A model generated the notes under the pieces. That model ran no database searches, had not been told where the DNA came from, and worked only from the letters and a program-made list of their open reading frames with translations. The position numbers and the translations under genes were made by a program. Shown in pieces: positions 33,279-42,869 of a stretch of 64,000 nt of DNA. Position 1 is the stretch's first letter. Each line of letters starts with the position of its first letter. Source of the stretch: CAIYXB01 sp038146805 (GTDB lineage Bacteria; Cyanobacteriota; Vampirovibrionia; LMEP-6097). The stretch lies in NCBI GenBank assembly GCA_038146805.1, contig JAYQSH010000004.1, positions 108,157-172,156 on the forward strand. Direction: 5' to 3'.

Positions 33279-34238
33279 TTAAACTAAAACTTCATCGAAT
33301 TTTTTTGTTAAAGCAGGTACTACTTCAAATAAATCAGCAACAATACCATAGTCGGCTTTTTTGAAAATTGGTGCTTCGGGGTCTTTGTTTATAGCCACAA
33401 TAACTTTTGATGAGCCCATGCCCGCAAAATGCTGGATTGCTCCAGAGATACCACAAGCAATATAAAGATTTGGACTTACAACTTTTCCTGTTTGTCCGAC
33501 TTGCATAGCATGCGGAGCGTAGCCACTATCAACAGCCGCTCTTGAAGCGCCAACTGCCGCAGTTACTTTTGAAGCAAACTCTCTTAAAATTTGGAAATTT
33601 TCTGAGTTACCCATTGCTCTGCCACCAGAAATAATGACAGCCGCTTCAGTGAGAGGAATCTCTTTACTGTTGGATTTTTTAATTTCTTTTACTTTGATTT
33701 TTGAGTCATTACTTGCAGCAAGTTCAATTAGGTTTGTGTTGCCACTAGCTTGAAAGTCAACTTTAAAAGCGTTTGGTCTAAATGTGATAAAACATGCTTT
33801 AGACTCTTGTAGTTTTACTTGAGTTATAAGTTTATTTGAATACATGGTTCTTGTGAGTTCTTGTTTTTCAAGATCAAAGTGCGAAACATCAGTTACCACA
33901 TTAGCATTTGTTTTTGCTGCAGCTAAACCAAAAAGTGCCTCTGCATCAACTGAGTTATTTGCAAAAATATATTCTGCTTTTTCTTTTTCTAAAACTTCTA
34001 AAAAACTTTTTAAAAATAAATCACTTCTAAAGATTTCATAGTCTGCAGAATCTAAAACATATAAGTTATTTACAGCAAGTTCTTTACTTTCATCAATTGC
34101 GACATTTAAATTTGCTCCGAGTAATACTACAGAAACATTTTCATTTTGAAAATTTTCTTGGGCAAATTTGATAATTTCTTTGCTTGAAGAATTTAATTTC
34201 CCATCAGCAAGCTCTGCGTAAACTAAAACTTTGGTCAT
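33279..34238 (-). CDS. etfA: Electron transfer flavoprotein alpha subunit
   Basis: EtfA binds FAD and with EtfB shuttles electrons from acyl-CoA dehydrogenases to the quinone pool. The FAD domain is complete: ISGGRAMGNSENF, AAVGASRAAVDSGY, QVGQTGKVVSPNLYIACGIS and SSKVIVAINKDPEAPIF. The length of 319 residues is normal. EtfB, which usually precedes it, is not adjacent: the upstream flank is a 157-bp gap and dnaJ runs the other way. A thiolase gene at 54 kb could belong to the same fatty acid or amino acid oxidation network. Confidence 0.95.
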   Translation of the reverse strand: MTKVLVYAELADGKLNSSSKEIIKFAQENFQNENVSVVLLGANLNVAIDESKELAVNNLYVLDSADYEIFRSDLFLKSFLEVLEKEKAEYIFANNSVDAEALFGLAAAKTNANVVTDVSHFDLEKQELTRTMYSNKLITQVKLQESKACFITFRPNAFKVDFQASGNTNLIELAASNDSKIKVKEIKKSNSKEIPLTEAAVIISGGRAMGNSENFQILREFASKVTAAVGASRAAVDSGYAPHAMQVGQTGKVVSPNLYIACGISGAIQHFAGMGSSKVIVAINKDPEAPIFKKADYGIVADLFEVVPALTKKFDEVLV

Positions 34239-34395
34239 ATAATTTATTTTACCCAGCTGATCCTACCTAATTTTCATAATCTGGATAATTTTTTTAATTT
34301 TTTCAATGAAGACATTAACACTAAGTAAATAAATAAAGCAAAAATGCAAGTTTTTGCTAATATTAACAATAGTCAAAAAAATTTAGGACTAAATA

Positions 34396-35520
34396 ATGGT
34401 GTCAACAAGTAGTAATGATTTTTATGAAATTTTAGGTGTCTCAAAAAATGCTTCTGAGCAAGAAATAAAATCTGCATATAAAAAAGCGGCAAGGAAATTT
34501 CACCCAGATAATAGTGAAACTGGCGATGAGGATTTATTTAAAAAAGTTGGAGAAGCCTACGATGTTTTAAAAGACCCAAATAAAAAAGCCATTTATGATC
34601 AATATGGAGAAGAGGGTTTAAAAGGTGCTGGTGGTTTTGGCGGAGCTGGCGGTTTTTCTGGTTTTTCTGATTTTGCAGGAGCAGGTGGTTTTGAAGATTT
34701 AGGTGATATATTTTCTTCGTTTTTTGGTGGAGGATTTTCTTCTGCTGGAAGATCTTCTGGTCCAAGAGCTAGTCGTGGACAGGATCATAGTGTTGAGATT
34801 TCTTTGAAGTTTTTAGATCCTTTAGCAGATATAAAAAAGAAAGTTAAGCTAAATCCACTCGTTGAGTGCAATAGCTGTGATGGTTCAGGTGCGAAATCCA
34901 AAAGTGATATCGTGGAGTGTGCTACTTGTCATGGTCATGGTCAAGTCACAACTGTACAAAATACAATTTTGGGTCAAATTAGGCAATCAAGCACTTGTCC
35001 AAGTTGTAAAGGCAGTGGTAAGACTATCAAAAATACGTGTTCGACTTGTCGCGGTAAGGGGCAAAGGCGCGAAGAAAAAGAAGTTGAAATCACGATTCCC
35101 GCAGGAATTTATGATGGAGCAACGATGCGCTTAGCTGGTATGGGTGATGCTGGTAAACATGGTGGGCGAACTGGAGATATTTATTTGTATATAAATGTTG
35201 CAGAAGACAAAAATTTTAAACGTGAAGCTGAAAATATTTTTACTGAAATAGATATTGGTTTTGCCGATGCTTCTTTAGGAACAGAACTTGAAATTGCAGG
35301 TCTTGAGGGCAAAGAAAATTTAAAAATAAAAGCTGGAATTCAAAGTGGTGAAATTTTTACATTAAAAAACAAAGGCTTTCCTGTATTAAACAATGCGCGG
35401 CGGCGCGGAGATTATTACGTTAAAGTGAATGTGTTGACTCCACAAAACCTTAGTTCTCGTGAAAAACAGCTTTTGAAAGAGCTCAAAGAACTTAGAAAAG
35501 ACAAAGATACTAGTTTATAG
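34396..35520 (+). CDS. dnaJ: Chaperone protein DnaJ
   Basis: DnaJ is the co-chaperone that stimulates DnaK ATPase. The J domain with HPD at residues 36-38 is followed by a Gly/Phe-rich stretch (about 78-125). Then come four zinc-finger repeats (CNSCDGSG, CATCHGHG, CPSCKGSG, CSTCRGKG) and the C-terminal substrate domain. The 374 residues match the type I family. No dnaK or grpE is adjacent and I see no CIRCE element in the 157-bp upstream gap. tRNA-Arg follows 9 bp after the stop. Confidence 0.97.
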   Translation: MVSTSSNDFYEILGVSKNASEQEIKSAYKKAARKFHPDNSETGDEDLFKKVGEAYDVLKDPNKKAIYDQYGEEGLKGAGGFGGAGGFSGFSDFAGAGGFEDLGDIFSSFFGGGFSSAGRSSGPRASRGQDHSVEISLKFLDPLADIKKKVKLNPLVECNSCDGSGAKSKSDIVECATCHGHGQVTTVQNTILGQIRQSSTCPSCKGSGKTIKNTCSTCRGKGQRREEKEVEITIPAGIYDGATMRLAGMGDAGKHGGRTGDIYLYINVAEDKNFKREAENIFTEIDIGFADASLGTELEIAGLEGKENLKIKAGIQSGEIFTLKNKGFPVLNNARRRGDYYVKVNVLTPQNLSSREKQLLKELKELRKDKDTSL

Positions 35521-35529
35521 TATAAATAT

Positions 35530-35606
35530 GCGCTTGTAGCTCATTTGGATAGAGCGTCAGTTTCCGGTACTGAAGGTAGTTGGTTCGACTCCAACCAAGC
35601 GTACCA
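35530..35606 (+). tRNA. tRNA-Arg (anticodon CCG)
   Basis: All arms pair: acceptor GCGCTTG/CAAGCGT, D-arm GCTC/GAGC, anticodon stem TCAGT/ACTGA with loop TTCCGGT, T-stem GTTGG/CCAAC with loop TTCGACT. CCA is encoded. It is followed directly by the MITE-1 tandem array. Confidence 0.97.
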
Positions 35607-35612
35607 TTATTA

Positions 35613-35845
35613 GGGTACTGATTCCAAACCCCATTTTGAATTTTAAAATACAGTGAAATGTTAAAATCACTAGCAAATGGGGTCAGAAATTAGTCCCACA
35701 AACGACCTTACGCTTAGCTTGTTTCACTGCGTGAAACTCACTAAGCGACGGTGTTTGATTCTTTTGTTAGGCGTGTCTAACTAAACCCTACTTATGCCCA
35801 AATCTAAAGACTCGAGATACTTATTACGGGTTTGGAAGCACGCCC
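35613..35845 (+). mobile_element. MITE-1 copy B (first of three tandem copies)
   Basis: This is a 233-bp copy of the miniature element. It carries a one-base insertion near the left tip (GGGTACTG instead of GGGACTG) and a few substitutions. It is flanked on each side by ATTAG. The left flank is 6 bp after tRNA-Arg. Confidence 0.85.
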
Positions 35846-35850
35846 ATTAG

Positions 35851-36082
35851 GGGACTGATTCCAAACCCTATTTTGAATTTTAAAATACAGTGAAATGTTA
35901 AAATCACTAGCAAATGGGGTCAGAAATCAGTCCCACAAACGACCTTACGCTTAGCTTGTTTCACTGCGTGAAACTCACTAAGCGACGGTGTTTGATTCTT
36001 TTGTTAGGCGTGTCTAACCAAACCCTACTTATGCCCAAATCTAAAGACTCGAGATACTTATTACGGGTTTGGAAGCACGCCC
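35851..36082 (+). mobile_element. MITE-1 copy C (second tandem copy)
   Basis: This 232-bp copy is separated from copies B and D by the same 5-bp spacer ATTAG. It differs from copy D only at a few positions, so the array is recent. Like the others it folds into three hairpins and encodes no protein. Confidence 0.87.
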
Positions 36083-36087
36083 ATTAG

Positions 36088-36319
36088 GGGACTGATTCCA
36101 AACCCCATTTTGAATTTTAAAATACAGTGAAATGTTAAAATCACTAGCAAATGGGGTCAGAAATCAGTCCCACAAACGACCTTACGCTTAGCTTGTTTCA
36201 CTGCGTGAAACTCACTAAGCGACGGTGTTTGATTCTTTTGTTAGGCGTGTCTAACCAAACCCTACTTATGCCCAAATCTAAAGACTCGAGATACTTATTA
36301 CGGGTTTGGAAGCACGCCC
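36088..36319 (+). mobile_element. MITE-1 copy D (third tandem copy)
   Basis: This 232-bp copy is followed by the final ATTAG of the array. It ends 156 bp before the Cys-rich repeat gene. Nothing else is visible in 36325-36475 except AT-rich promoter-like sequence. Confidence 0.87.
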
Positions 36320-36475
36320 ATTAGTTACGGATAAATTACTCAAAAAGCCTTGATCTAAAGCCATATATTATGGTTATAAAGATTATTAGCACCCAATTAT
36401 TTTTCTCATCTAGAATATTTAGCCTATTTTCTTAAAATAATGGATTAAATATATTAGAGACTTAAAGAAAATTTA

Positions 36476-39400
36476 ATGAAACGTTCTTTGCAAAAAATAT
36501 TTTTTGTTTTAATTTTTTTAATTGGCTTTGGCCAATCTTGTTCTTTATTAAAAGCAGTTGAAGCAAAAGTTGCACCCGGTGGACCTATAAATGATTTATG
36601 TCCAAATGGTTCTGAACCTTTTTATCATGAGGATACTAAAACTTATACTTGTGAATGTCCAGATGGTAAAGAAAGAAATGATCAAGGTGACTGTGTAGAT
36701 CGATGTCCAATCGGACAAGAATTAGTCGATGGTGCTTGTGTAGATCCATGTCCAGAAGGTAAAGAAAGAAATGATCAAGGTGTTTGTGTAGATCCATGTC
36801 CAGAAGGTAAAGAAAGAAATGATCAAGGTGTTTGTGTATATACATGCCCAGTAGGTCAAACGGGTATTTGTGAATGTCTAATTGGACAAGAATTAGTCAA
36901 TGGTGTTTGTGTAGATCGATGTCCAGAAGGTAAAGAAAGAAATGATCAAGGTGTTTGTGTAGATCGATGTCCAATCGGACAAGAATTAGTCAATGGTGTT
37001 TGTGTAGATCGATGTCCAGAAGGTAAAGAAAGAAATGATCAAGGTGTTTGTGTAGATCCATGTCCAATCGGACAAGAATTAGTCAATGGTGTTTGTGTAG
37101 ATCAATGTCCAGAAGGTAAAGAAAGAAATGATCAAGGTGTTTGTGTAGATCGATGTCCAATCGGACAAGAATTAGTCAATGGTGTTTGTGTAGATCAATG
37201 TCCAGAAGGTAAAGAAAGAAATGATCAAGGTGTTTGTGTAGATCGATGTCCAATCGGACAAGAATTAGTCAATGGTGTTTGTGTAGATCGATGTCCAGAA
37301 GGTAAAGAAAGAAATGATCAAGGTGTTTGTGTAGATCGATGTCCAATCGGACAAGAATTAGTCAATGGTGTTTGTGTAGATCGATGTCCAATCGGACAAG
37401 AATTAGTCAATGGTGTTTGTGTAGATCAATGTCCAGAAGGTAAAGAAAGAAATGATCAAGGTGTTTGTGTAGATCGATGTCCAATCGGACAAGAATTAGT
37501 CAATGGTGTTTGTGTAGATCGATGTCCAGAAGGTAAAGAAAGAAATGATCAAGGTGTTTGTGTAGATCGATGTCCAATCGGACAAGAATTAGTCAATGGT
37601 GTTTGTGTAGATCGATGTCCAGAAGGTAAAGAAAGAAATGATCAAGGTGTTTGTGTAGATCGATGTCCAATCGGACAAGAATTAGTCAATGGTGTTTGTG
37701 TAGATCAATGTCCAGAAGGTAAAGAAAGAAATGATCAAGGTGTTTGTGTAGATCAATGTCCAGAAGGTAAAGAAAGAAATGATCAAGGTGCTTGTGTAGA
37801 TCCATGCCCAGATGGTAAAGAATTAGTCAATGGTGCTTGTGTAGATCCATGTCCAGATGGTAAAGAATTAGTCAATGGTGCTTGTGTAGATCCATGTCCA
37901 GATGGTAAAGAAAGAAATGATCAAGGTGTTTGTGTAGATCCATGTCCAGAAGGTAAAGAAAGAAATGATCAAGGTGTTTGTGTAGATCGATGTCCAATCG
38001 GACAAGAATTAGTCAATGGTGTTTGTGTAGATCGATGTCCAGAAGGTAAAGAAAGAAATGATCAAGGTGTTTGTGTAGATCCATGTCCAGAAGGTAAAGA
38101 AAGAAATGATCAAGGTGTTTGTGTAGATCGATGTCCAATCGGACAAGAATTAGTCAATGGTGTTTGTGTAGATCCATGTCCAGAAGGTAAAGAAAGAAAT
38201 GATCAAGGTGTTTGTGTAGATCGATGTCCAATCGGACAAGAATTAGTCGATGGTGCTTGTGTAGATCCATGTCCAGAAGGTAAAGAAAGAAATGATCAAG
38301 GTGTTTGTGTAGATCGATGTCCAATCGGACAAGAATTAGTCGATGGTGCTTGTGTAGATCCATGTCCAGAAGGTAAAGAAAGAAATGATCAAGGTGTTTG
38401 TGTAGATCCATGTCCAGAAGGTAAAGAAAGAAATGATCAAGGTGTTTGTGTAGATCCATGTCCAATCGGACAAGAATTAGTCAATGGTGCTTGTGTAGAT
38501 CCATGTCCAGATGGTAAAGAAAGAAATGATCAAGGTGTTTGTGTAGATCCATGTCCAATCGGACAAGAATTAGTCAATGGTGCTTGTGTAGATCCATGTC
38601 CAGAAGGTAAAGAAAGAAATGATCAAGGTGTTTGTGTAGATCCATGTCCAATCGGACAAGAATTAGTCAATGGTGTTTGTGTAGATCCATGTCCAATCGG
38701 ACAAGAATTAGTCAATGGTGCTTGTGTAGATCCATGTCCAGAAGGTAAAGAAAGAAATGATCAAGGTGTTTGTGTAGATCCATGTCCAATCGGACAAGAA
38801 TTAGTCAATGGTGCTTGTGTAGATCCATGTCCAGAAGGTAAAGAAAGAAATGATCAAGGTGTTTGTGTAGATCCATGTCCAATCGGACAAGAATTAGTCA
38901 ATGGTGCTTGTGTAGATCCATGTCCAGAAGGTAAAGAAAGAAATGATCAAGGTGTTTGTGTAGATCCATGTCCAATCGGACAAGAATTAGTCAATGGTGC
39001 TTGTGTAGATCCATGTCCAGAAGGTAAAGAAAGAAATGATCAAGGTGTTTGTGTAGATCCATGTCCAATCGGACAAGAATTAGTCAATGGTGCTTGTGTA
39101 GATCCATGTCCAGAAGGTAAAGAAAGAAATGATCAAGGTGTTTGTGTAGATCCATGTCCAATCGGACAAGAATTAGTCAATGGTGCTTGTGTAGATCCAT
39201 GTCCAGAAGGTAAAGAAAGAAATGATCAAGGTGTTTGTGTAGATCCATGTCCAGATGGTAAAGAAAGAAATGATCAAGGTGTTTGTGTAGATCGATGTCC
39301 AATCGGAAAGAATTAGTCAATGGTGTTTGTGTAGATCCATGTCCAGAAGGTAAAGAAAGAAATGATCAAGGTGTTTGTGTAGATCGATGTCCAGATGGTA

Positions 39401-40044
39401 AAGAAAGAAATGATCAAGGTGTTTGTGTAGATCCATGTCCAGAAGGTAAAGAAAGAAATGATCAAGGTGTTTGTGTAGATCCATGTCCAATCGGACAAGA
39501 ATTAGTCAATGGTGCTTGTGTAGATCCATGTCCAAGCGGACAAACCAGAAATGATCAAACAGGTTCTTGTGAATGTCCAGGCGGGCAAATCCTGTGTCCA
39601 GACAATTCTTGTAAAGCTTCGTTTGATTTATGTGATAAAGATGATCCTCCGCATGCTTACAATTGTCCAAAAGAATTAATTGATGCTTTAAATGCACTTT
39701 TGCTTTACTTAAATTCATTAGAACCTGTTCAGTATTCAAATACTCAAATTTATTTTGATTTAGCTGTAGATAATGTAATTGAAGCTATTATTGATTGTGA
39801 TGAAATACCTGCTGAAGCAAAAAAATCACATTCAAATAAACAATCATGTAATAAAAATTTACTTGCTCAATTATTAAAAAGAATTGAACGATCAAAAGAA
39901 TTAGATCCATATACTTTTGGTGCTGGCTTTTTAGATCTTGAAGCTTTGAGAGACAACCTGTATCTTGTTAATACAAGGTGTAATAAAAAGAAAAAAGAAA
40001 AAAAGGGTAATGGTCACAATGACAATGATGACGATGATCATTAG
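36476..40044 (+). CDS. Secreted Cys-rich repeat protein, about 62 tandem 15-16-residue units, one frameshift
   Basis: An N-terminal signal segment (LQKIFFVLIFLIGFGQSC) is followed by an array of two alternating units. CPEGKERNDQGVCVDR has 16 residues and 48 bp; CPIGQELVNGVCVDR has 15 residues and 45 bp. Hybrids such as CPDGKELVNGACVDP occur. Each unit has two Cys, so the protein could hold over 120 Cys and form a disulfide-stabilised rod resembling EGF/EB-like modules. The frame breaks at 39307, where CGGAAAG replaces CGGACAAG (one C missing). Restoring it joins the two ORFs into one protein of about 1190 residues. A unique C-terminal domain of about 140 residues ends in a Lys/Asn/Asp/His-rich tail. 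Function is unknown; adhesion or surface structure is a guess. Confidence 0.85.
36658..39545 (+). repeat. Tandem array of 45/48-bp Cys-coding units
   Basis: About 62 units alternate between 48-bp (CPEGKERNDQGVCVD) and 45-bp (CPIGQELVNGVCVD) types with almost no synonymous change. The codon after each VCVD is CGA, CAA or CCA. CGA and CAA dominate the first half of the array and CCA the second half. Confidence 0.95.
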
Positions 40045-40178
40045 CTAGTCTTAAGTATCCACTGAAAAATGCGACCTAGTTGATTTTTCAACCATATCCA
40101 AGAGTGCAACTTGGCTTAGGGAGTGAAACCTTAATATTTGTTCACAGCACCTAGTTATAAACCCCTAATATTTATAAA

Positions 40179-40601
40179 GGGACTGATTTCAAACCCCATT
40201 TTGAATTTTATAAACTGGTGCTCTAAACTCCACCTGAATCTTATAAAAGCCTTTAAAACAATGGTATTTTAAGACTTTTTTGATTCATGTAGCGCCACGC
40301 TGTAAATACAAAATAAAATTGTCAAAAGTCTTTTATTTATATAGGTTTTTTGAAGATTTATATTTCCAGGTGGAGTTTAGAGCATCAGTTAGTGAATTTT
40401 AAAATACAGTGAAATGTTAAAATCACTAGCAAATGGGGTCAGAAATCAGTCCCACAAACGACCTTACGCTTAGCTTGTTTCACTGCGTGAAACTCACTAA
40501 GCGACGGTGTTTGATTCTTTTGTTAGGCGTGTCTAACCAAACCCTACTTATGCCCAAATCTAAAGACTCGAGATACTTATTACGGGTTTGGAAGCACGCC
40601 C
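40179..40601 (+). mobile_element. MITE-1 copy E, interrupted by MITE-2
   Basis: The two halves, 40179-40210 and 40394-40601, together make a complete MITE-1 in the same orientation as copies B-D. It is flanked by its own 5-bp duplication ATAAA. The interruption is exactly the MITE-2 element plus an 8-bp duplication. The stretch before it (40045-40178) has a TGAAAAAT/ATTTTTCA hairpin soon after the Cys-rich gene but no T run. Confidence 0.85.
40211..40393. mobile_element. MITE-2 (183-bp miniature element nested in MITE-1)
   Basis: The ends are inverted repeats of about 24 bp that share TGCTCTAAACTCCACCTG with only one mismatch nearby. The host sequence GAATTTTA is duplicated on both sides (40203-40210 and 40394-40401). 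There is no ORF of useful length, so it must be mobilised in trans. Comparison with the four intact MITE-1 copies fixes the boundaries. Confidence 0.87.
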
Positions 40602-40766
40602 ATAAACCAATTAGCGGTGTATGAATCAAAAAAGTCTTAAAACTCTTTAATTTTAAAATATCCTGAAATAATAAATACGTATTGCTATAATAAATATTGG
40701 AAAAATATTTTAACTCATGCGTAGTGCATGAGTTGTTATATTTTTTATTAAGAAAATAATGGGCCT

Positions 40767-42869
40767 ATGTCAGGAATAGCTCCTAATCTAAATCCAAATA
40801 ATATACCTGTGGGTGCAAATGTTTTGCCAATGGAGCAAGATGCAAATCCTCCTGTTACAGCAAATCCTGTAGATGATCCAAATTCGCTAATCAACAAAAA
40901 TAATTCTACTGTAAGCAACTTATTCAATCTTGCTGAAATGACATTTGCGTTTCCGATGCTTTTAAATTCGTATATTTTACAAGCTGAAAATATTTCAGAG
41001 CAAACAAAAGACGATACAAATAGTGGAGTCTTTGCTTATTTAGGCAATGCTTCTAATACTTTATCAAGCGTATTTAAGTTTTTAAATTCTAAATTAATAC
41101 TCAAACGTAATGATTTTAGTATTGAGTCAAATCAATCTGCTAGTTATACACAAAACTTTTTTAAAAGATTTTTTCATCCAATTATTACCAAAGAATTTAT
41201 TCCATTACTTTTTAATGCACGAAGAATTTTGTTTAACTTTTTTCCGACAGTCTTTAAAGTCCCCTCTGCTCCACACGATCCTTTGCATAAAGATACAAAT
41301 ATTGCCTCACGCTTTTCTCATGATTCTTATGCTTTGCTTGCTATGGTTACAAAACCACTAAGGTTTATAGCTTCTGGATTCTCTGCTCTTGCTACTTTTC
41401 CTAGTCATTTAATGGCTGTATTTTTTAGTTATACTGGTAACAAAGAAGCATATAATGCAACACAATACTTTAATAAATTCTCTGAAATCACAACTCCTTT
41501 ATTGTCAAACCTTTCATCATTGTTAAGTGTTTCAAAATCATATATCAAATCTTTCTTAGAGCAAAAATCAAAATTTGTGACTCAAGGAATGTTTCATGTT
41601 TCTTGGCCAAATATGCTGCAAGCTTTAGCTGGAGGTGTTGTAACTTCTGTGCCTTACTTTTTTGGCATGGTCGCAAAAATGCGAACTATCTTATTAGAAA
41701 AAGATCAAAAAAATAATTTAAAATTCTCAAAAAACTTTGATCAAATTGCTACTAACTTTATGCCTGTTATTGATCCTTTAATTAAGTCTTTTAATCCGAG
41801 CTTTGATTCTGAACAATTCTTGGATAACTTCATTTTGAAATTAGAAAAAAATATTTTTAAGTTTGATGGACTAGTGAGCCATTTTATGAGTTCTTTATTT
41901 AACTCAACGGAATCAGTAAAAGCTTTATCTAAAAATATCAGACCTGTTGATACTGCTGGTAATGTTCAAGCTGTTGCTGATAAAAATACTGTTGAAAATG
42001 ATGATGCCATTGAATATGGTTTTGCTATGATCAAAAAATCCTCATTCTTTGCAGAGATTTTTGATTGGTTACATCCTCTTCAGTCTATGCTGATGTTGTT
42101 GCCAAACGCTTTTACTGGATTTAGAGATCCATATATTGCGGACAATTCTAAAAAACTTGGAAGAAGAGTTGATAGATTGTTGGGCTGGAACTCAGCATTA
42201 CTTTCTTTACCAAATTATTTAATTTATGCTTTTAATTCTCGAATCCCACAATTAATGTTGAAATATTTTGAGTATAAAGATAGACAATATCAAGTTGATC
42301 TTCAAGAAAATCAAGGACGATCTAATAAAAAATCTGGTTATGAGATTATGCTCTCAGCGATTGATATTTGTCGTAGTACGCCAATCTTTGGTTTTGAATA
42401 TTTGGCATCAACCTTAGAAAAATTAATTACTGAAAAAGGAATGGATCAACAATCTTTTGCAGATGAAATGAAATTTAAAAATATTTATGAAGAACTTGAA
42501 ACAAATGCTAATAAACAAGAAACATCTGTTAAAGCTTCAGAGCTTACTTCCGCTGCAAGAATTGGTTTTAGAACATTATTGTCTGGCAAAAACAGATTAT
42601 TCTTTGCTAAAAGAGATGAGGCTACTGGACTTACTGAAGAAGAGCAATCACAAAAATCTTTCTATGATGGAATTGGTAAATTCAAAGATGGTATAGGTAA
42701 GATTCCAATACTTGGCTGGGCAGTTTCTCCATTGCTAGAAGCTATTAGAGGATTCTATAAAGTTGATACAAGCCAAAGAAGAAATGCAATTTCAGGAAAC
42801 GAACAAAGTTTGCAAGAAGCCTTAGCTCGCGCTCAGGCAGCAGCGCCGGTAAGTCCGCTCGCAGCCTGA
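40767..42869 (+). CDS. Hypothetical 700-residue protein
   Basis: The N-terminal 50 residues are Asn/Pro-rich and probably disordered (NLNPNNIPVGANVLP). The rest is predominantly helical with many Phe and amphipathic segments, for example NLAEMTFAFPMLLNSYIL and MLQALAGGVVTSVPYFFGM. There are no clearly transmembrane runs and no signal peptide. The C-terminus is Ala/Gln-rich. It overlaps the convergent ROK gene by 37 bp. No family is recognised. Together with the 654-residue protein at 24979 it appears lineage-specific. Confidence 0.7.
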   Translation: MSGIAPNLNPNNIPVGANVLPMEQDANPPVTANPVDDPNSLINKNNSTVSNLFNLAEMTFAFPMLLNSYILQAENISEQTKDDTNSGVFAYLGNASNTLSSVFKFLNSKLILKRNDFSIESNQSASYTQNFFKRFFHPIITKEFIPLLFNARRILFNFFPTVFKVPSAPHDPLHKDTNIASRFSHDSYALLAMVTKPLRFIASGFSALATFPSHLMAVFFSYTGNKEAYNATQYFNKFSEITTPLLSNLSSLLSVSKSYIKSFLEQKSKFVTQGMFHVSWPNMLQALAGGVVTSVPYFFGMVAKMRTILLEKDQKNNLKFSKNFDQIATNFMPVIDPLIKSFNPSFDSEQFLDNFILKLEKNIFKFDGLVSHFMSSLFNSTESVKALSKNIRPVDTAGNVQAVADKNTVENDDAIEYGFAMIKKSSFFAEIFDWLHPLQSMLMLLPNAFTGFRDPYIADNSKKLGRRVDRLLGWNSALLSLPNYLIYAFNSRIPQLMLKYFEYKDRQYQVDLQENQGRSNKKSGYEIMLSAIDICRSTPIFGFEYLASTLEKLITEKGMDQQSFADEMKFKNIYEELETNANKQETSVKASELTSAARIGFRTLLSGKNRLFFAKRDEATGLTEEEQSQKSFYDGIGKFKDGIGKIPILGWAVSPLLEAIRGFYKVDTSQRRNAISGNEQSLQEALARAQAAAPVSPLAA

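Noticed and set aside
34239..34395. CIRCE/HrcA operator before dnaJ
   Set aside because: No TTAGCACTC-N9-GAGTGCTAA or close variant is present.
35613..36319. CRISPR array
   Set aside because: The repeats are 232 bp with 5-bp spacers that are all identical, and no cas gene is present.
36636..39739. Long antisense ORFs inside the Cys-rich repeat gene (for example 36636-36845, 38154-38465, 39313-39498)
   Set aside because: They are repeat-generated shadows with low-complexity LDHFFLYLLDMDLHK-like products and no signals of their own.
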